From Marinifilum sp965230805 (GTDB lineage: Bacteria > Bacteroidota > Bacteroidia > Bacteroidales > Marinifilaceae): 64,000 nucleotides of DNA. Shown here in pieces: positions 10,132 through 18,019 of the stretch. Both the position numbers and the translations under genes were made by a program. The stretch covers positions 1,612,001 through 1,676,000 of the forward strand of contig NZ_OZ246019.1 in the NCBI RefSeq assembly GCF_965230805.1. The letters are read 5' to 3'. The notes under the pieces are model-generated. The model had not been told where the DNA came from, made no database searches, and saw only the letters and a program-made list of their open reading frames with translations. Position 1 is the first letter of the stretch, and each line of letters opens with the position of its first letter.

Positions 10132-10222
10132 AAAAAAGGACGGTAACCACAACCGCCCTTTCATCTAACTATTAACCAAAATTTTTAATCAAGGAGATTG
10201 TTCCTTACAGATTCGCACTCCG
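10132..10222 (-). ncRNA. Candidate small RNA, about 91 nt
   Basis: A minus-strand unit with both ends defined but no credible reading frame. The promoter lies at 10227-10256 on the minus strand. The transcript contains a small hairpin (AAGGA / TCCTT, about 10191-10206) and ends in a 10-bp stem, AAAGGGCGGT against ACCGTCCTTT with one G-U pair (10135-10161), followed by six T. The only ORF inside starts at ATGAAAGGGCGG in the terminator stem and encodes about 14 residues, so it is unlikely to be the product. It could also be a leader or an antisense RNA; no known family is recognised. Confidence 0.45.
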
Positions 10223-10226
10223 TTAG

Positions 10227-10256
10227 CAAATATAGTATCAAATTATAAACTTCAAA
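10227..10256 (-). promoter_or_regulatory. Promoter of the candidate small RNA
   Basis: On the minus strand TTTG (10253-10256), an 18-base spacer, then TATATTTG (10227-10234): a close match to the Bacteroidota consensus, pointing away from the kinase gene. Confidence 0.5.
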
Positions 10257-10407
10257 CAGTTTTAAGGTAAAAATTTGTTGAAATAAAGAAACTTTTCCCT
10301 AATTATAATTAGTCCTAATATAGAGAAGTTTTTTGCCTATTATTTTACAATATCCTGATCTATAACAATCTTCAATATCAATTGTGTTAAAGATTGTTAA
10401 GCGACAA

Positions 10408-10435
10408 TTGAAGCATACCGATTTTTTTATCTTTG
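10408..10435 (+). promoter_or_regulatory. Promoter of the sensor kinase/response regulator operon
   Basis: TTG (10408-10410), a 17-base spacer and TATCTTTG (10428-10435). The resulting leader is about 105 bases. Confidence 0.5.
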
Positions 10436-10547
10436 TATACGTGAAACAAGCAAGATTAAAATAAAATTGACACGCACCCCAAAATTATTCTAAGCTTGCC
10501 CTCCTTTCCTTAATTTGGGGATAAAAAAGGACGAAAACTATAAATAG

Positions 10548-12059
10548 ATGAATCAGAAGTACATTTGGTTGGTTACGATTGTGTTGTGTTTATCATTATT
10601 TGGATTGATCTTGGTTCAAATTAAATATTTCCAATCGGCCTCAAAATTTAAAGAAGAACAATTTACATTAACCGTAAATAAGGCTCTAGACGAGGTTGTT
10701 TCCAGACTAGAACGTGATGAAGAAACAAAAATAATGGTTGGTAGTGAAATGCCTACATATTCAAATTCTTCCGGACAACAAACTATGATTTCCGAAAGAT
10801 CCGAACTCATTTTTGGTATTCCTTTAGATACTAAACACAGCAAAGCAACAATTAGTATTACGGAAGAAAACAGGACTATTAGTATAGCCTCTGGTTATTT
10901 AAAACCTGGAGCAAATGGCGGACTAGGAATTGCTAAACTCCAACAACAATTAAGCAACATCTCAGCAGAAAGCTACCAAACTCGCCTCTTTTTGGGTAAG
11001 ATAAAACAAGAAAGTCTAAGCTTACAAGAGCGTATTGACAAAACAAAGTTAGAGCAATTAATTGAAGAGAAATTTATTGACAAAGGAATTAAGCTTCATT
11101 ATGAATATGTAGTAAAATCTACTGGTAAGGTGGAATTTAGATCAAAGAATTATTTTAAAAATCCTTCATACGAAAAAAATAAGCATACAAAGCAACTCTT
11201 TCCCACCGATCATTTTTACAAGAGAAATGAGTTGAGTGTGTATTTTCCAAGACAGCAAAAGTATATGATTCAATCATACTCCATGTTAATTCCCTCCTTT
11301 GTACTTACCTTGGTTTTAATCCTATGCAGTGCTTTTACGATTTTCATCATCTTCCGCCAGAAAAAGCTATCGAAAATTAAGAACGACTTTATCAACAATA
11401 TGACCCACGAGTTTAAAACACCAATTTCTACCATATCTTTAGCCTCTCAAATGCTAAAAGACAATAGCGTTACAACTACGCAGTCATTTATCGATCATAT
11501 TGCAAAAATTATAAACGACGAGAGCAAACGCTTAACTTATCAGGTTGAAAAAGTATTACAAATGGCAATCTTCAACGAAGCTAGAATGAAGCTAAAGTTG
11601 AAACCTATTAATGTTCATAAAATAATCCAAAATTTATTGCCTAACTTTACCATTAAGGTTGAAGATAGAAGCGGTAACATGTATCAAAACTTAGATGCCG
11701 GTAATGATTTAATTATGGCTGACGAGGTTCATGTTAGCAATGTTATATCAAACTTATTAGACAATGCAATTAAGTATTGTAAAGATTCTCCGGAAATAAG
11801 CATTAGCACAAGAAACAAAGACAAAGGCATCGTAATTTCGATTACCGATAATGGAATTGGGATTAAAAAAGAAGATCAAAAAATGATTTTCGAACGTTTT
11901 TTTCGTGTTCACACTGGTAATGTCCACAATGTTAAAGGGTTTGGTTTAGGCTTATCCTACGTAAAAAAAGTAGTTGATGCTCATCATGGTGAAGTAAATG
12001 TTGATAGTGTTATCGACAAGGGATCAAAATTTGAAGTATATCTTCCTCTAAAAAAATAA
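10548..12059 (+). CDS. Sensor histidine kinase, RprX-like
   Basis: Inner-membrane sensor kinase of 503 residues. A first membrane helix (residues ~5-25) and a second (~245-270) flank a periplasmic region of about 220 residues. The phosphoacceptor His is in NNMTHEFKTPIS, followed by N-box SNLLDNAIKYC and ATP-binding motifs DNGIGI and GFGLGLSYVK. The regulator gene follows six bases downstream. Layout and sequence style match RprX of Bacteroides, but the input signal cannot be read from sequence. Confidence 0.92.
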   Translation: MNQKYIWLVTIVLCLSLFGLILVQIKYFQSASKFKEEQFTLTVNKALDEVVSRLERDEETKIMVGSEMPTYSNSSGQQTMISERSELIFGIPLDTKHSKATISITEENRTISIASGYLKPGANGGLGIAKLQQQLSNISAESYQTRLFLGKIKQESLSLQERIDKTKLEQLIEEKFIDKGIKLHYEYVVKSTGKVEFRSKNYFKNPSYEKNKHTKQLFPTDHFYKRNELSVYFPRQQKYMIQSYSMLIPSFVLTLVLILCSAFTIFIIFRQKKLSKIKNDFINNMTHEFKTPISTISLASQMLKDNSVTTTQSFIDHIAKIINDESKRLTYQVEKVLQMAIFNEARMKLKLKPINVHKIIQNLLPNFTIKVEDRSGNMYQNLDAGNDLIMADEVHVSNVISNLLDNAIKYCKDSPEISISTRNKDKGIVISITDNGIGIKKEDQKMIFERFFRVHTGNVHNVKGFGLGLSYVKKVVDAHHGEVNVDSVIDKGSKFEVYLPLKK

Positions 12060-12064
12060 ATGCA

Positions 12065-12751
12065 ATGGAACAAGTTAAAATCTTATTAGCCGAAGACGAT
12101 GCAAATCTAGGCCTTTTGCTTAAAGAATATTTAATCGCAAAAAATTACAACACTACACTTTGCGAAGATGGTGACAAAGCCTACGATGAGTTCTTAAAGA
12201 ATCCGTACGATTTGTGCATTTTCGATATCATGATGCCACATCGTGATGGCTTTACACTTGCCAAGGATATTAGGCTAATTAATAGCGAAATACCAATTAT
12301 ATTCCTTACTGCTAAATCGATGAAAGAAGATGTTCTGGAAGGCTTCAAACTTGGTGCCGATGACTACATGACAAAACCTTTTAGCATGGAAGAGCTATTG
12401 GTTAGAATCGAGGCGGTGATGAGAAGAACCTCAGGTCTTAAGTCAGAAAACAATCAGCAAGAATATAAATTAGGACGCTATACCTTCGATGCCAACAAGC
12501 AACACTTGGATGATGGAGATGAAACCATCAAACTAACCACCAAAGAAGCAGAACTTTTAAAACTTTTATGCAACAACGTGAATAAGGTTTTGGAGCGCAA
12601 TTTAGCCTTAAAAACAATTTGGTCAGACGATAACTATTTCAATGCCCGAAGCATGGATGTTTATATTACCAAACTTCGTAAACACCTTAAGAAGGAGCCT
12701 GGTATCGAAATCATAAACGTTCATGGAAAAGGATACAAACTGATTATGTAA
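12065..12751 (+). CDS. OmpR/PhoB-type response regulator, RprY-like
   Basis: 228-residue two-domain DNA-binding regulator. The receiver has acidic pocket AEDD, phosphoacceptor Asp in CIFDIMMPHRDG, and the conserved Lys in DDYMTKPFSMEELL. The C-terminal winged helix (residues ~130-226) ends NVHGKGYKLIM. It starts five bases after the kinase stop codon, so the pair is a single operon. A large imperfect hairpin follows at 12767 and probably ends the transcript. Resembles RprY of Bacteroides fragilis; target genes are unknown. Confidence 0.94.
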   Translation: MEQVKILLAEDDANLGLLLKEYLIAKNYNTTLCEDGDKAYDEFLKNPYDLCIFDIMMPHRDGFTLAKDIRLINSEIPIIFLTAKSMKEDVLEGFKLGADDYMTKPFSMEELLVRIEAVMRRTSGLKSENNQQEYKLGRYTFDANKQHLDDGDETIKLTTKEAELLKLLCNNVNKVLERNLALKTIWSDDNYFNARSMDVYITKLRKHLKKEPGIEIINVHGKGYKLIM

Positions 12752-12766
12752 TCGCTTACATTCAAC

Positions 12767-12907
12767 AAAAAAGAGACTTCCCAAAAAGTTAGTTTAAATG
12801 ATGTAGTGAAATACTGAACAAAGTGAAACATCCGATTCTAAATTGCAGAGTTTCTGCATTTTCTTTGGGATGACATTACTATTTGACTCGTTGGGTAGCC
12901 TCTTTTT
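12767..12907 (+). terminator. Long-loop terminator / REP-like hairpin element
   Basis: Arms of about 23 bases (12767-12790 and 12885-12907) pair imperfectly (AAAAAGAGACTTCCCAAA against TTGGGTAGCCTCTTTTT) around a ~94-base loop, which carries its own GCAGA/TCTGC hairpin (12845-12857). The right arm ends in CTCTTTTT, suiting termination after the response regulator. Similar arms recur at 46866-46980. Confidence 0.55.
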
Positions 12908-13177
12908 AATTACTAGAAATCGAAACTACTTTTTTTGTTTCTTCATTTTACTTTTAGACCAGTTATATGTAGGAAACAAGCATATAAACAAATTAGTCCT
13001 AAACCCGAAATAGAATTTCAGTAAACTCTAATATGATTTAAGCTAAAATTAGTCTATTGCTCATGAAACTATATAGTTGTCTTGAAAATACATTACGAAT
13101 TTACGACCAGGAATGATCCATGGAAGTTAAACTCTCCTAAATAATCCTATAAGAAAAGTTAAAGCATAAAAAATGGA
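12908..13177. other. Intergenic, no gene seen
   Basis: AT-rich spacer between convergent genes; no coding frame or RNA fold recognised. Confidence 0.5.
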
Positions 13178-13927
13178 CTATAAAAGTCCCATTTCTTTCA
13201 CCCTTTCAAGGTCTTCAGGTGTATCGATTCCCATTGATTCATGCTTCGTAATTTCAGTCTGAATCCAATATCCATTTTCGAGCCAGCGCAGTTGCTCTAA
13301 GGATTCTGATAATTCCAGACTACTTTGGGCTATTTGGGTTACCTCTTGTAGAATGCTATTTTTGTAGGCATACATTCCGATGTGCTTATAGAAAGTTCCC
13401 TTGTCAAGCCAATCTTCCTTCTCCACTCCTCTTTGGAAAGGAATTGGAGATCGGCTAAAGTAAAGGGCTTTTTTACTCTTACTAATAACTGTTTTTACCT
13501 TATTGCTATCAAAAATATCTTCCTGCTTGCTGATCTTTTTTACAAGGGTTGCAATTTGCGTATGCTCAGATTCGAAACATTTCATGATCAACTCAATTTG
13601 TTCTGGCTGAATAAATGGCTCATCACCCTGAATATTAATAACCACATCAAAATCAATTCCTTTTGAATTAGATATTTTAGAAACAGCCTCGGCGATACGA
13701 TCCGTACCACTCTGATGATCAGGAGAGGTCATGATTACATTTCCGCCAAAATTTTCTACTGTCCTTTTAATCCTTTCGTCATCGGTTGCCACCCAAACTT
13801 CGCCTACGGCAAGAAGGGTTTGCTCATACACGCGCTGAATCATTGTTTTACCATGAATATCAGCCAAAGGTTTTCCTGGAAATCTGGTAGAAGCATATCG
13901 AGCTGGAATAATTCCTATGAATTTCAT
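13178..13927 (-). CDS. kdsB: 3-deoxy-manno-octulosonate cytidylyltransferase (CMP-Kdo synthetase)
   Basis: Activates Kdo with CTP for lipopolysaccharide inner-core synthesis in the cytoplasm. The N-terminal nucleotide-binding motif IIPARYASTRFPGKPL, the metal-binding region INIQGDEPFIQPEQI and SRSPIPFQRG are all visible. Length 249 is typical. It is transcribed alone on the minus strand with about 400 bases upstream shared with the divergent sigma-54-type regulator, and could be linked functionally to the LptE-like protein of that operon, both serving the outer membrane. Confidence 0.96.
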   Translation of the reverse strand: MKFIGIIPARYASTRFPGKPLADIHGKTMIQRVYEQTLLAVGEVWVATDDERIKRTVENFGGNVIMTSPDHQSGTDRIAEAVSKISNSKGIDFDVVINIQGDEPFIQPEQIELIMKCFESEHTQIATLVKKISKQEDIFDSNKVKTVISKSKKALYFSRSPIPFQRGVEKEDWLDKGTFYKHIGMYAYKNSILQEVTQIAQSSLELSESLEQLRWLENGYWIQTEITKHESMGIDTPEDLERVKEMGLL

Positions 13928-14270
13928 CTGTCTATTTTTTTATCTGATTTGCCAGATGGAAGTTGCAAGATTAAAATAATCATCATCCTGGGTAATTAAT
14001 AACTATATTAATTATGCTAGTTTCATCTATTTTTGATCTTATATTTTACATGGACAAAGTAAATAAAAATTCATAACCTTCGTTCAATTTTCTTATAACG
14101 AGATTTTTGAATCGTTTCAAGCAGAATTTGCTAGACAATTTAATGCGTATTAAACAATACATGTGTAATTCTTAAATGGTTTGGAGTTAAATCATAGAAT
14201 AGATAATAAAATTTAACCCTCTTTACAGATATTAAGAATGATTGTAGATTCAACTAAAAGTAAAAAATTG
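13928..14270. other. Divergent intergenic region
   Basis: Holds the leaders of kdsB (-) and of the activator gene (+). No additional gene was seen; the kdsB promoter could not be identified by motif. Confidence 0.45.
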
Positions 14271-14278
14271 TAATTTTG
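14271..14278 (+). promoter_or_regulatory. -7 element for the activator-lptE-secG operon
   Basis: TAATTTTG matches TAnnTTTG, 57 bases before the ATG. No -33 box at suitable distance. Confidence 0.45.
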
Positions 14279-14335
14279 TCAGGTAGTATGAAAAAATTTC
14301 ATGTTGTAAATTTTAATTTCAATACTTGAGATTTA

Positions 14336-15577
14336 ATGGAAGTTCAAAAAATAAAACAAAGGTTTGGAATAATTGGGAATTCGTATAGTTTGAATCGTGC
14401 CATAGATATTGCGGTTCAGGTAGCTCCTACTGATTTATCTGTACTGATAACAGGAGAAAGCGGCACAGGTAAAGAAGTATTCCCTCAAATTATTCATCAG
14501 TTCAGCTCCAGAAAACATGCCCCTTATATTGCAGTGAACTGCGGAGCAATTCCGGAAGGTACAATAGATTCTGAATTATTTGGTCATGAAAAAGGTGCTT
14601 TTACCGGAGCATTATCAGATCGAAAAGGCTACTTTGAGGTTGCCGATAAAGGGACTATTTTTTTAGATGAAATTGGGGAATTGCCATTGTCAACGCAGGT
14701 GCGATTGTTGCGTGTTTTAGAAACAGGAGAATTTATTAAAGTTGGTTCTTCGAGAGTTTTAAAAACAAATGTTCGAGTGGTTGCTGCAACCAATGTAAAT
14801 ATTCCAAAATCGGTAAAAGAAGGAAAGTTTCGTGAGGATCTGTACTATCGATTGAATACAGTTCCAATTTCTATGCCTCCTTTGCGAGAAAGGCAAGAAG
14901 ATATTCACTTGTTGTTCAGAAAATTTGCTCAGGATTTTGCAGAAAAATATCGTATGCCACCTCTTCGACTCGATGAAAGTGCTCAGCAACTGTTGAAATC
15001 CTATCGTTGGCCTGGTAATATCAGACAATTAAAAAACATTACCGAACAAATTTCTATTATCGAAAAAGATAGGCAAATTAATGCTGAAAATTTGCAAACT
15101 TATCTGCCAATGAGTGATGAGCAGCTTTTGCCAGCCTTGTATAAAGAGAACCAAAAGCAAGAACAAAGCTTTTCATCTGAGAGAGAGATTCTTTATCAAG
15201 TTTTATTCGATATGAAAAAGGACATGTCGGATTTAAAGAAATTGGTATTTGATTTGATGCAAAAAGGCGAAAATTCTTCTGATTTGAAGAAAGATAATGC
15301 TATGCTGATCCGTAAATTATACGAAGATAAGAATATGGATATTGTTCAGCAGCAGCCTACAAAACAGCCAACTGTAAATCTATCTTCTTCGGATAATTCA
15401 GTCATTCAGGATACCGAAGTTTTTGTTGAAGAATCATTATCGCTGGAAGAAAAAGAGATTGAATTGATTCGAAAGGCATTAGAAAAGCATAATGGCAAAC
15501 GTAAATATGCTGCTCAGGATTTAGGGATTTCGGAGAGAACATTGTATCGCAAAATCAAGGAATATGATATTGCTTAA
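14336..15577 (+). CDS. Sigma-54-type enhancer-binding activator without receiver domain
   Basis: 413-residue AAA+ transcription activator. It begins directly with the ATPase domain: Walker A GESGTGKE, the sigma-54-contacting loop GAFTGA, Walker B ATPase segment GTIFLDEIGELP, the arginine finger region LREDIH-like PLRERQEDIHLLF, and WPGNIRQLKN. A Fis-type helix-turn-helix ends the protein (KYAAQDLGISERTLYRKI). The linker at residues ~255-370 is long and polar. No N-terminal sensory domain is present, so control must come from partners or level. It leads an operon with an LptE-like protein and secG, a common Bacteroidota arrangement whose regulatory targets are unclear. Confidence 0.93.
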   Translation: MEVQKIKQRFGIIGNSYSLNRAIDIAVQVAPTDLSVLITGESGTGKEVFPQIIHQFSSRKHAPYIAVNCGAIPEGTIDSELFGHEKGAFTGALSDRKGYFEVADKGTIFLDEIGELPLSTQVRLLRVLETGEFIKVGSSRVLKTNVRVVAATNVNIPKSVKEGKFREDLYYRLNTVPISMPPLRERQEDIHLLFRKFAQDFAEKYRMPPLRLDESAQQLLKSYRWPGNIRQLKNITEQISIIEKDRQINAENLQTYLPMSDEQLLPALYKENQKQEQSFSSEREILYQVLFDMKKDMSDLKKLVFDLMQKGENSSDLKKDNAMLIRKLYEDKNMDIVQQQPTKQPTVNLSSSDNSVIQDTEVFVEESLSLEEKEIELIRKALEKHNGKRKYAAQDLGISERTLYRKIKEYDIA

Positions 15578-15605
15578 CTATTTTAAATTATAGCTATTTT
15601 CATTT

Positions 15606-16118
15606 ATGAAGTTTATAAAAAATTTTTTTCTGAGCCTTTGTATTGCGGCCGCAGCTTTTGCTTGCAAGATTTCTTATTCGTTTACAGGTGGTACATTATC
15701 TGTTGATGTTAAAACTTTTTCGGTTCAATATTTTCCCAATCGTGCCCCATTGGTAAATCCGAATTTAAGTAATCGATTTACTGAAGAATTAAAGGAAAGA
15801 TTCAGAAGTCAAACCACTTTGGATGAGATTGTAGATGGGGAAGGTCACTTAAATTTCGAAGGAGAAATTACAGGTTATAGAACTCAGGCATTAGATATTA
15901 AAGCTGGTGAAATTGCAGCAACGAACCGATTAACGGTAACCATTAAGGTGCGTTTTACAAATGAGATTGAAAGTGAGAATGATTTTGACAAGAGTTTTTC
16001 CGCATTTGCAGATTATGATAGTACAAATCAATTGGCAGATGTTGAGGAAAATCTTCTTAACGATATTTTAGAACAAATTATTGATGATATTTATAACGAA
16101 GCCGTTGTAAACTGGTAA
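15606..16118 (+). CDS. LptE-like lipopolysaccharide-assembly lipoprotein
   Basis: 170-residue predicted outer-membrane lipoprotein: signal peptide with lipobox AAFAC and the lipidated Cys at residue 20. In the LptDE complex LptE plugs the LptD barrel that delivers lipopolysaccharide to the cell surface. The fold call comes from the Bacteroidota LptE-family pattern (TFSVQYFPNRAPLVNP, then LTEELKERF-like FTEELKERFRSQT, and I-T-V-KVRF strands). Begins 28 bases after the activator gene and its stop overlaps the next start by one base (TAATG), so translation is coupled. Confidence 0.85.
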   Translation: MKFIKNFFLSLCIAAAAFACKISYSFTGGTLSVDVKTFSVQYFPNRAPLVNPNLSNRFTEELKERFRSQTTLDEIVDGEGHLNFEGEITGYRTQALDIKAGEIAATNRLTVTIKVRFTNEIESENDFDKSFSAFADYDSTNQLADVEENLLNDILEQIIDDIYNEAVVNW

Positions 16119-17125
16119 TGATTATGGAACAGAGCAGAATACAAGACTGGGTTAAAGATTCAAAAACAATGGATAAGTATAGTTACCGGGAATTAAAATT
16201 TCTGGTTGATAAATATCCGTTTTTTGAAGTTGCTCATTTGTTACTGCTAAAAAATTTAAAAGATAGTCAGAGCATTAGACTTAAGGAAGAACTAAGATAT
16301 TCTTCACTTTACATTTCGGATCGAAGACAATTGTACCTGTTGCTAAACGATAGGCTAAAATTGATTCCATTTGAAAATACCGGAAAGGAGAAAGTTTTAG
16401 ATCCCGAAAAGACTATTATAAAGCAAGAAAAGGAAAATGTATCAGAATTGAATATTAAGCTTGTCGATGAAGAGGATAATGCTGATGAACTGTTTGAACT
16501 ATCAGATCATTTAATTATTGGCGATAATTCAGAAAACAATACGGTTTTAAATGATAATATTGCCGCTAAGGACTCTGAAATACTTGAGTTGAATGAACCA
16601 TATAGCGAGCCAATAAAAAATTGTGATATTTCAAATGAGGAGAATACTCCGGAAAAGTCAGATTTGGATTTATTAGTTGAAGGAACGGAAATGTTTCCTA
16701 TATATGGGGGCAATCTTTATACTTTAAACGAAAATGAAGACCCAAATGAGGATCAGCCCAAAGAAAAGAATCACAGCTTTACTGAATGGATGGAAGTTTT
16801 AGGTAAAGGAAAAGAAAAGTTGAAATCTGAACCTTTAGATTCTGGAAAATCAAAAAAGAAAAACCTTGATCTTATTGATCATTTTATCCAAAATGAGCCA
16901 TCAATTCAGCGAAATATTAAAGTAGCTGATAAACAAGAGGATATTTCAGCTGACAGTGTACGTGAAAATGACAATTTCATGAGTGAAACTTTAGCATCTA
17001 TATATGTGAAACAGAGACTATTTGATAAGGCTATAGCTGTTTACCGTAAATTAGAGTTGAAAAATCCCGAAAAAAACGTTTACTTTGCGAGTCAGATTGA
17101 GAAAATAGAAAAATTAAAAAAATAG
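16118..17125 (+). CDS. Acidic protein of unknown function with C-terminal TPR-like helices
   Basis: 335 residues, highly charged. The first ~85 residues are helical (DKYSYRELKFLVDKYPFFEVAHLLLLKNL); the middle is a low-complexity acidic stretch; the last ~45 residues (SETLASIYVKQRLFDKAIAVYRKLELKNPEKN) look like one tetratricopeptide repeat. No signal peptide, so cytoplasmic. It is sandwiched between the LptE-like gene (one-base overlap) and secG (9 bases), a gene order seen in other Bacteroidota, suggesting a role connected with envelope export; this is inference only. Start could equally be ATG 16124. Confidence 0.82.
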   Translation: MIMEQSRIQDWVKDSKTMDKYSYRELKFLVDKYPFFEVAHLLLLKNLKDSQSIRLKEELRYSSLYISDRRQLYLLLNDRLKLIPFENTGKEKVLDPEKTIIKQEKENVSELNIKLVDEEDNADELFELSDHLIIGDNSENNTVLNDNIAAKDSEILELNEPYSEPIKNCDISNEENTPEKSDLDLLVEGTEMFPIYGGNLYTLNENEDPNEDQPKEKNHSFTEWMEVLGKGKEKLKSEPLDSGKSKKKNLDLIDHFIQNEPSIQRNIKVADKQEDISADSVRENDNFMSETLASIYVKQRLFDKAIAVYRKLELKNPEKNVYFASQIEKIEKLKK

Positions 17126-17134
17126 TAAATAAGT

Positions 17135-17476
17135 ATGTATACCTTTGTTTCAGTATTGATTTTGATTGTTTGTGTACTTCTAATCTTAATTGTATTAGTA
17201 CAAAACTCAAAAGGAGGTGGGTTAGCTTCTAACTTTTCATCTTCGAACCAAATTATGGGCGTTAAGAAAACTACAGATTTTCTTGAAAAAGCAACTTGGA
17301 CTCTTGCGGGAGGTTTATTGTTCCTTTGTCTTGTAGCTGCGGTAACAATCCCTCGTGAAGAAATTCGTGAAGACAAGTCTCAAATTGAACAACAATTAAA
17401 CGAGACTGAAACTACTCCGGAAATGCCGGCATTCCCAACTGATGCTATAGCAACCGAACAGGATACAGCTAAATAA
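17135..17476 (+). CDS. secG: Preprotein translocase subunit SecG
   Basis: 113-residue inner-membrane subunit of the SecYEG channel. Two hydrophobic helices (residues ~2-20 and ~52-72) flank the conserved loop QNSKGGGLASNFSSSNQIMG. The C-terminal tail is longer and more acidic than in E. coli, as usual in Bacteroidota. Last gene of the operon that begins at 14336; a strong terminator follows 26 bases after the stop. Confidence 0.95.
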   Translation: MYTFVSVLILIVCVLLILIVLVQNSKGGGLASNFSSSNQIMGVKKTTDFLEKATWTLAGGLLFLCLVAAVTIPREEIREDKSQIEQQLNETETTPEMPAFPTDAIATEQDTAK

Positions 17477-17502
17477 GAAAAAGATTTACTCTTAAAATAT
17501 AG

Positions 17503-17538
17503 AAATGTCAGTATGTCATAACATGCTGACATTTTTTT
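17503..17538 (+). terminator. Terminator after secG
   Basis: A 14-bp stem (AAATGTCAGTATGT against ACATGCTGACATTT, one G-U) with a CATA loop, followed by a T run. Confidence 0.9.
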
Positions 17539-17594
17539 ATGCTTATATGTTATTGCAATTCAGTATATTTAATCTTACCATAAGCGATTTTTGA

Positions 17595-17634
17595 AATTCT
17601 ATTACATCAATTCGGAAATATTGACAATAGAATT
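17595..17634 (+). promoter_or_regulatory. Inverted repeat upstream of groES
   Basis: Perfect 9-base arms AATTCTATT / AATAGAATT separated by 22 bases, 71 bases ahead of groES. It could be an operator for the chaperonin operon; it does not match the CIRCE consensus. Confidence 0.3.
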
Positions 17635-17704
17635 GATTTGGCACAGATTGTGAAAGAAAAGAGTTCGTAAAAATTGGAAATAATAATCTTAAATATTTTG
17701 AAAA

Positions 17705-17983
17705 ATGGCAGAATTAAAAGGTAAAATCCTTGCAGGAAAGATTTTGGTAGAGCCTTTGGCAGCAGAAGAAACAACTGTTAGCGGTATTATCATTCCAGAT
17801 TCAGCGAAAGAAAAGCCTTTACAGGGTAAAGTTGTTTTAACTGGAGCTGATAAAGCAGATGAACCAATGGAAATTAAGGCTGGTGAAACAGTTTTCTATG
17901 GAAAATATTCAGGAACAGAATTGAATATTAACGGTGAAGACTACTTATTGATGTCACAATCTGATGTTTTATATTTCGTATAA
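17705..17983 (+). CDS. groES: Co-chaperonin GroES
   Basis: 92-residue Hsp10 subunit that caps the GroEL chamber. The N-terminal strand KILVEPLAAEETTVSGIIIPDSA contains the mobile loop, and the C-terminal YLLMSQSDVLYFV is typical. groEL follows 36 bases later. The 228-base upstream gap holds an inverted repeat but no clear sigma-A -7 box, so heat-shock control is by an unidentified mechanism. Confidence 0.97.
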   Translation: MAELKGKILAGKILVEPLAAEETTVSGIIIPDSAKEKPLQGKVVLTGADKADEPMEIKAGETVFYGKYSGTELNINGEDYLLMSQSDVLYFV

Positions 17984-18019
17984 TCTGAATCGAAAAAAGA
18001 ATTTTCAAAATTAAAAGAA

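Noticed and set aside
10132..10176. A 14-residue peptide MKGRLWLPSFFSNC in the small RNA
   Set aside because: It starts inside the terminator stem, has no ribosome-binding context and is too short to support.
17634..17655. TGGCAC-like sigma-54 promoter ahead of groES
   Set aside because: The -24 element TGGCAC is present but the -12 TTGC is missing at the right spacing.
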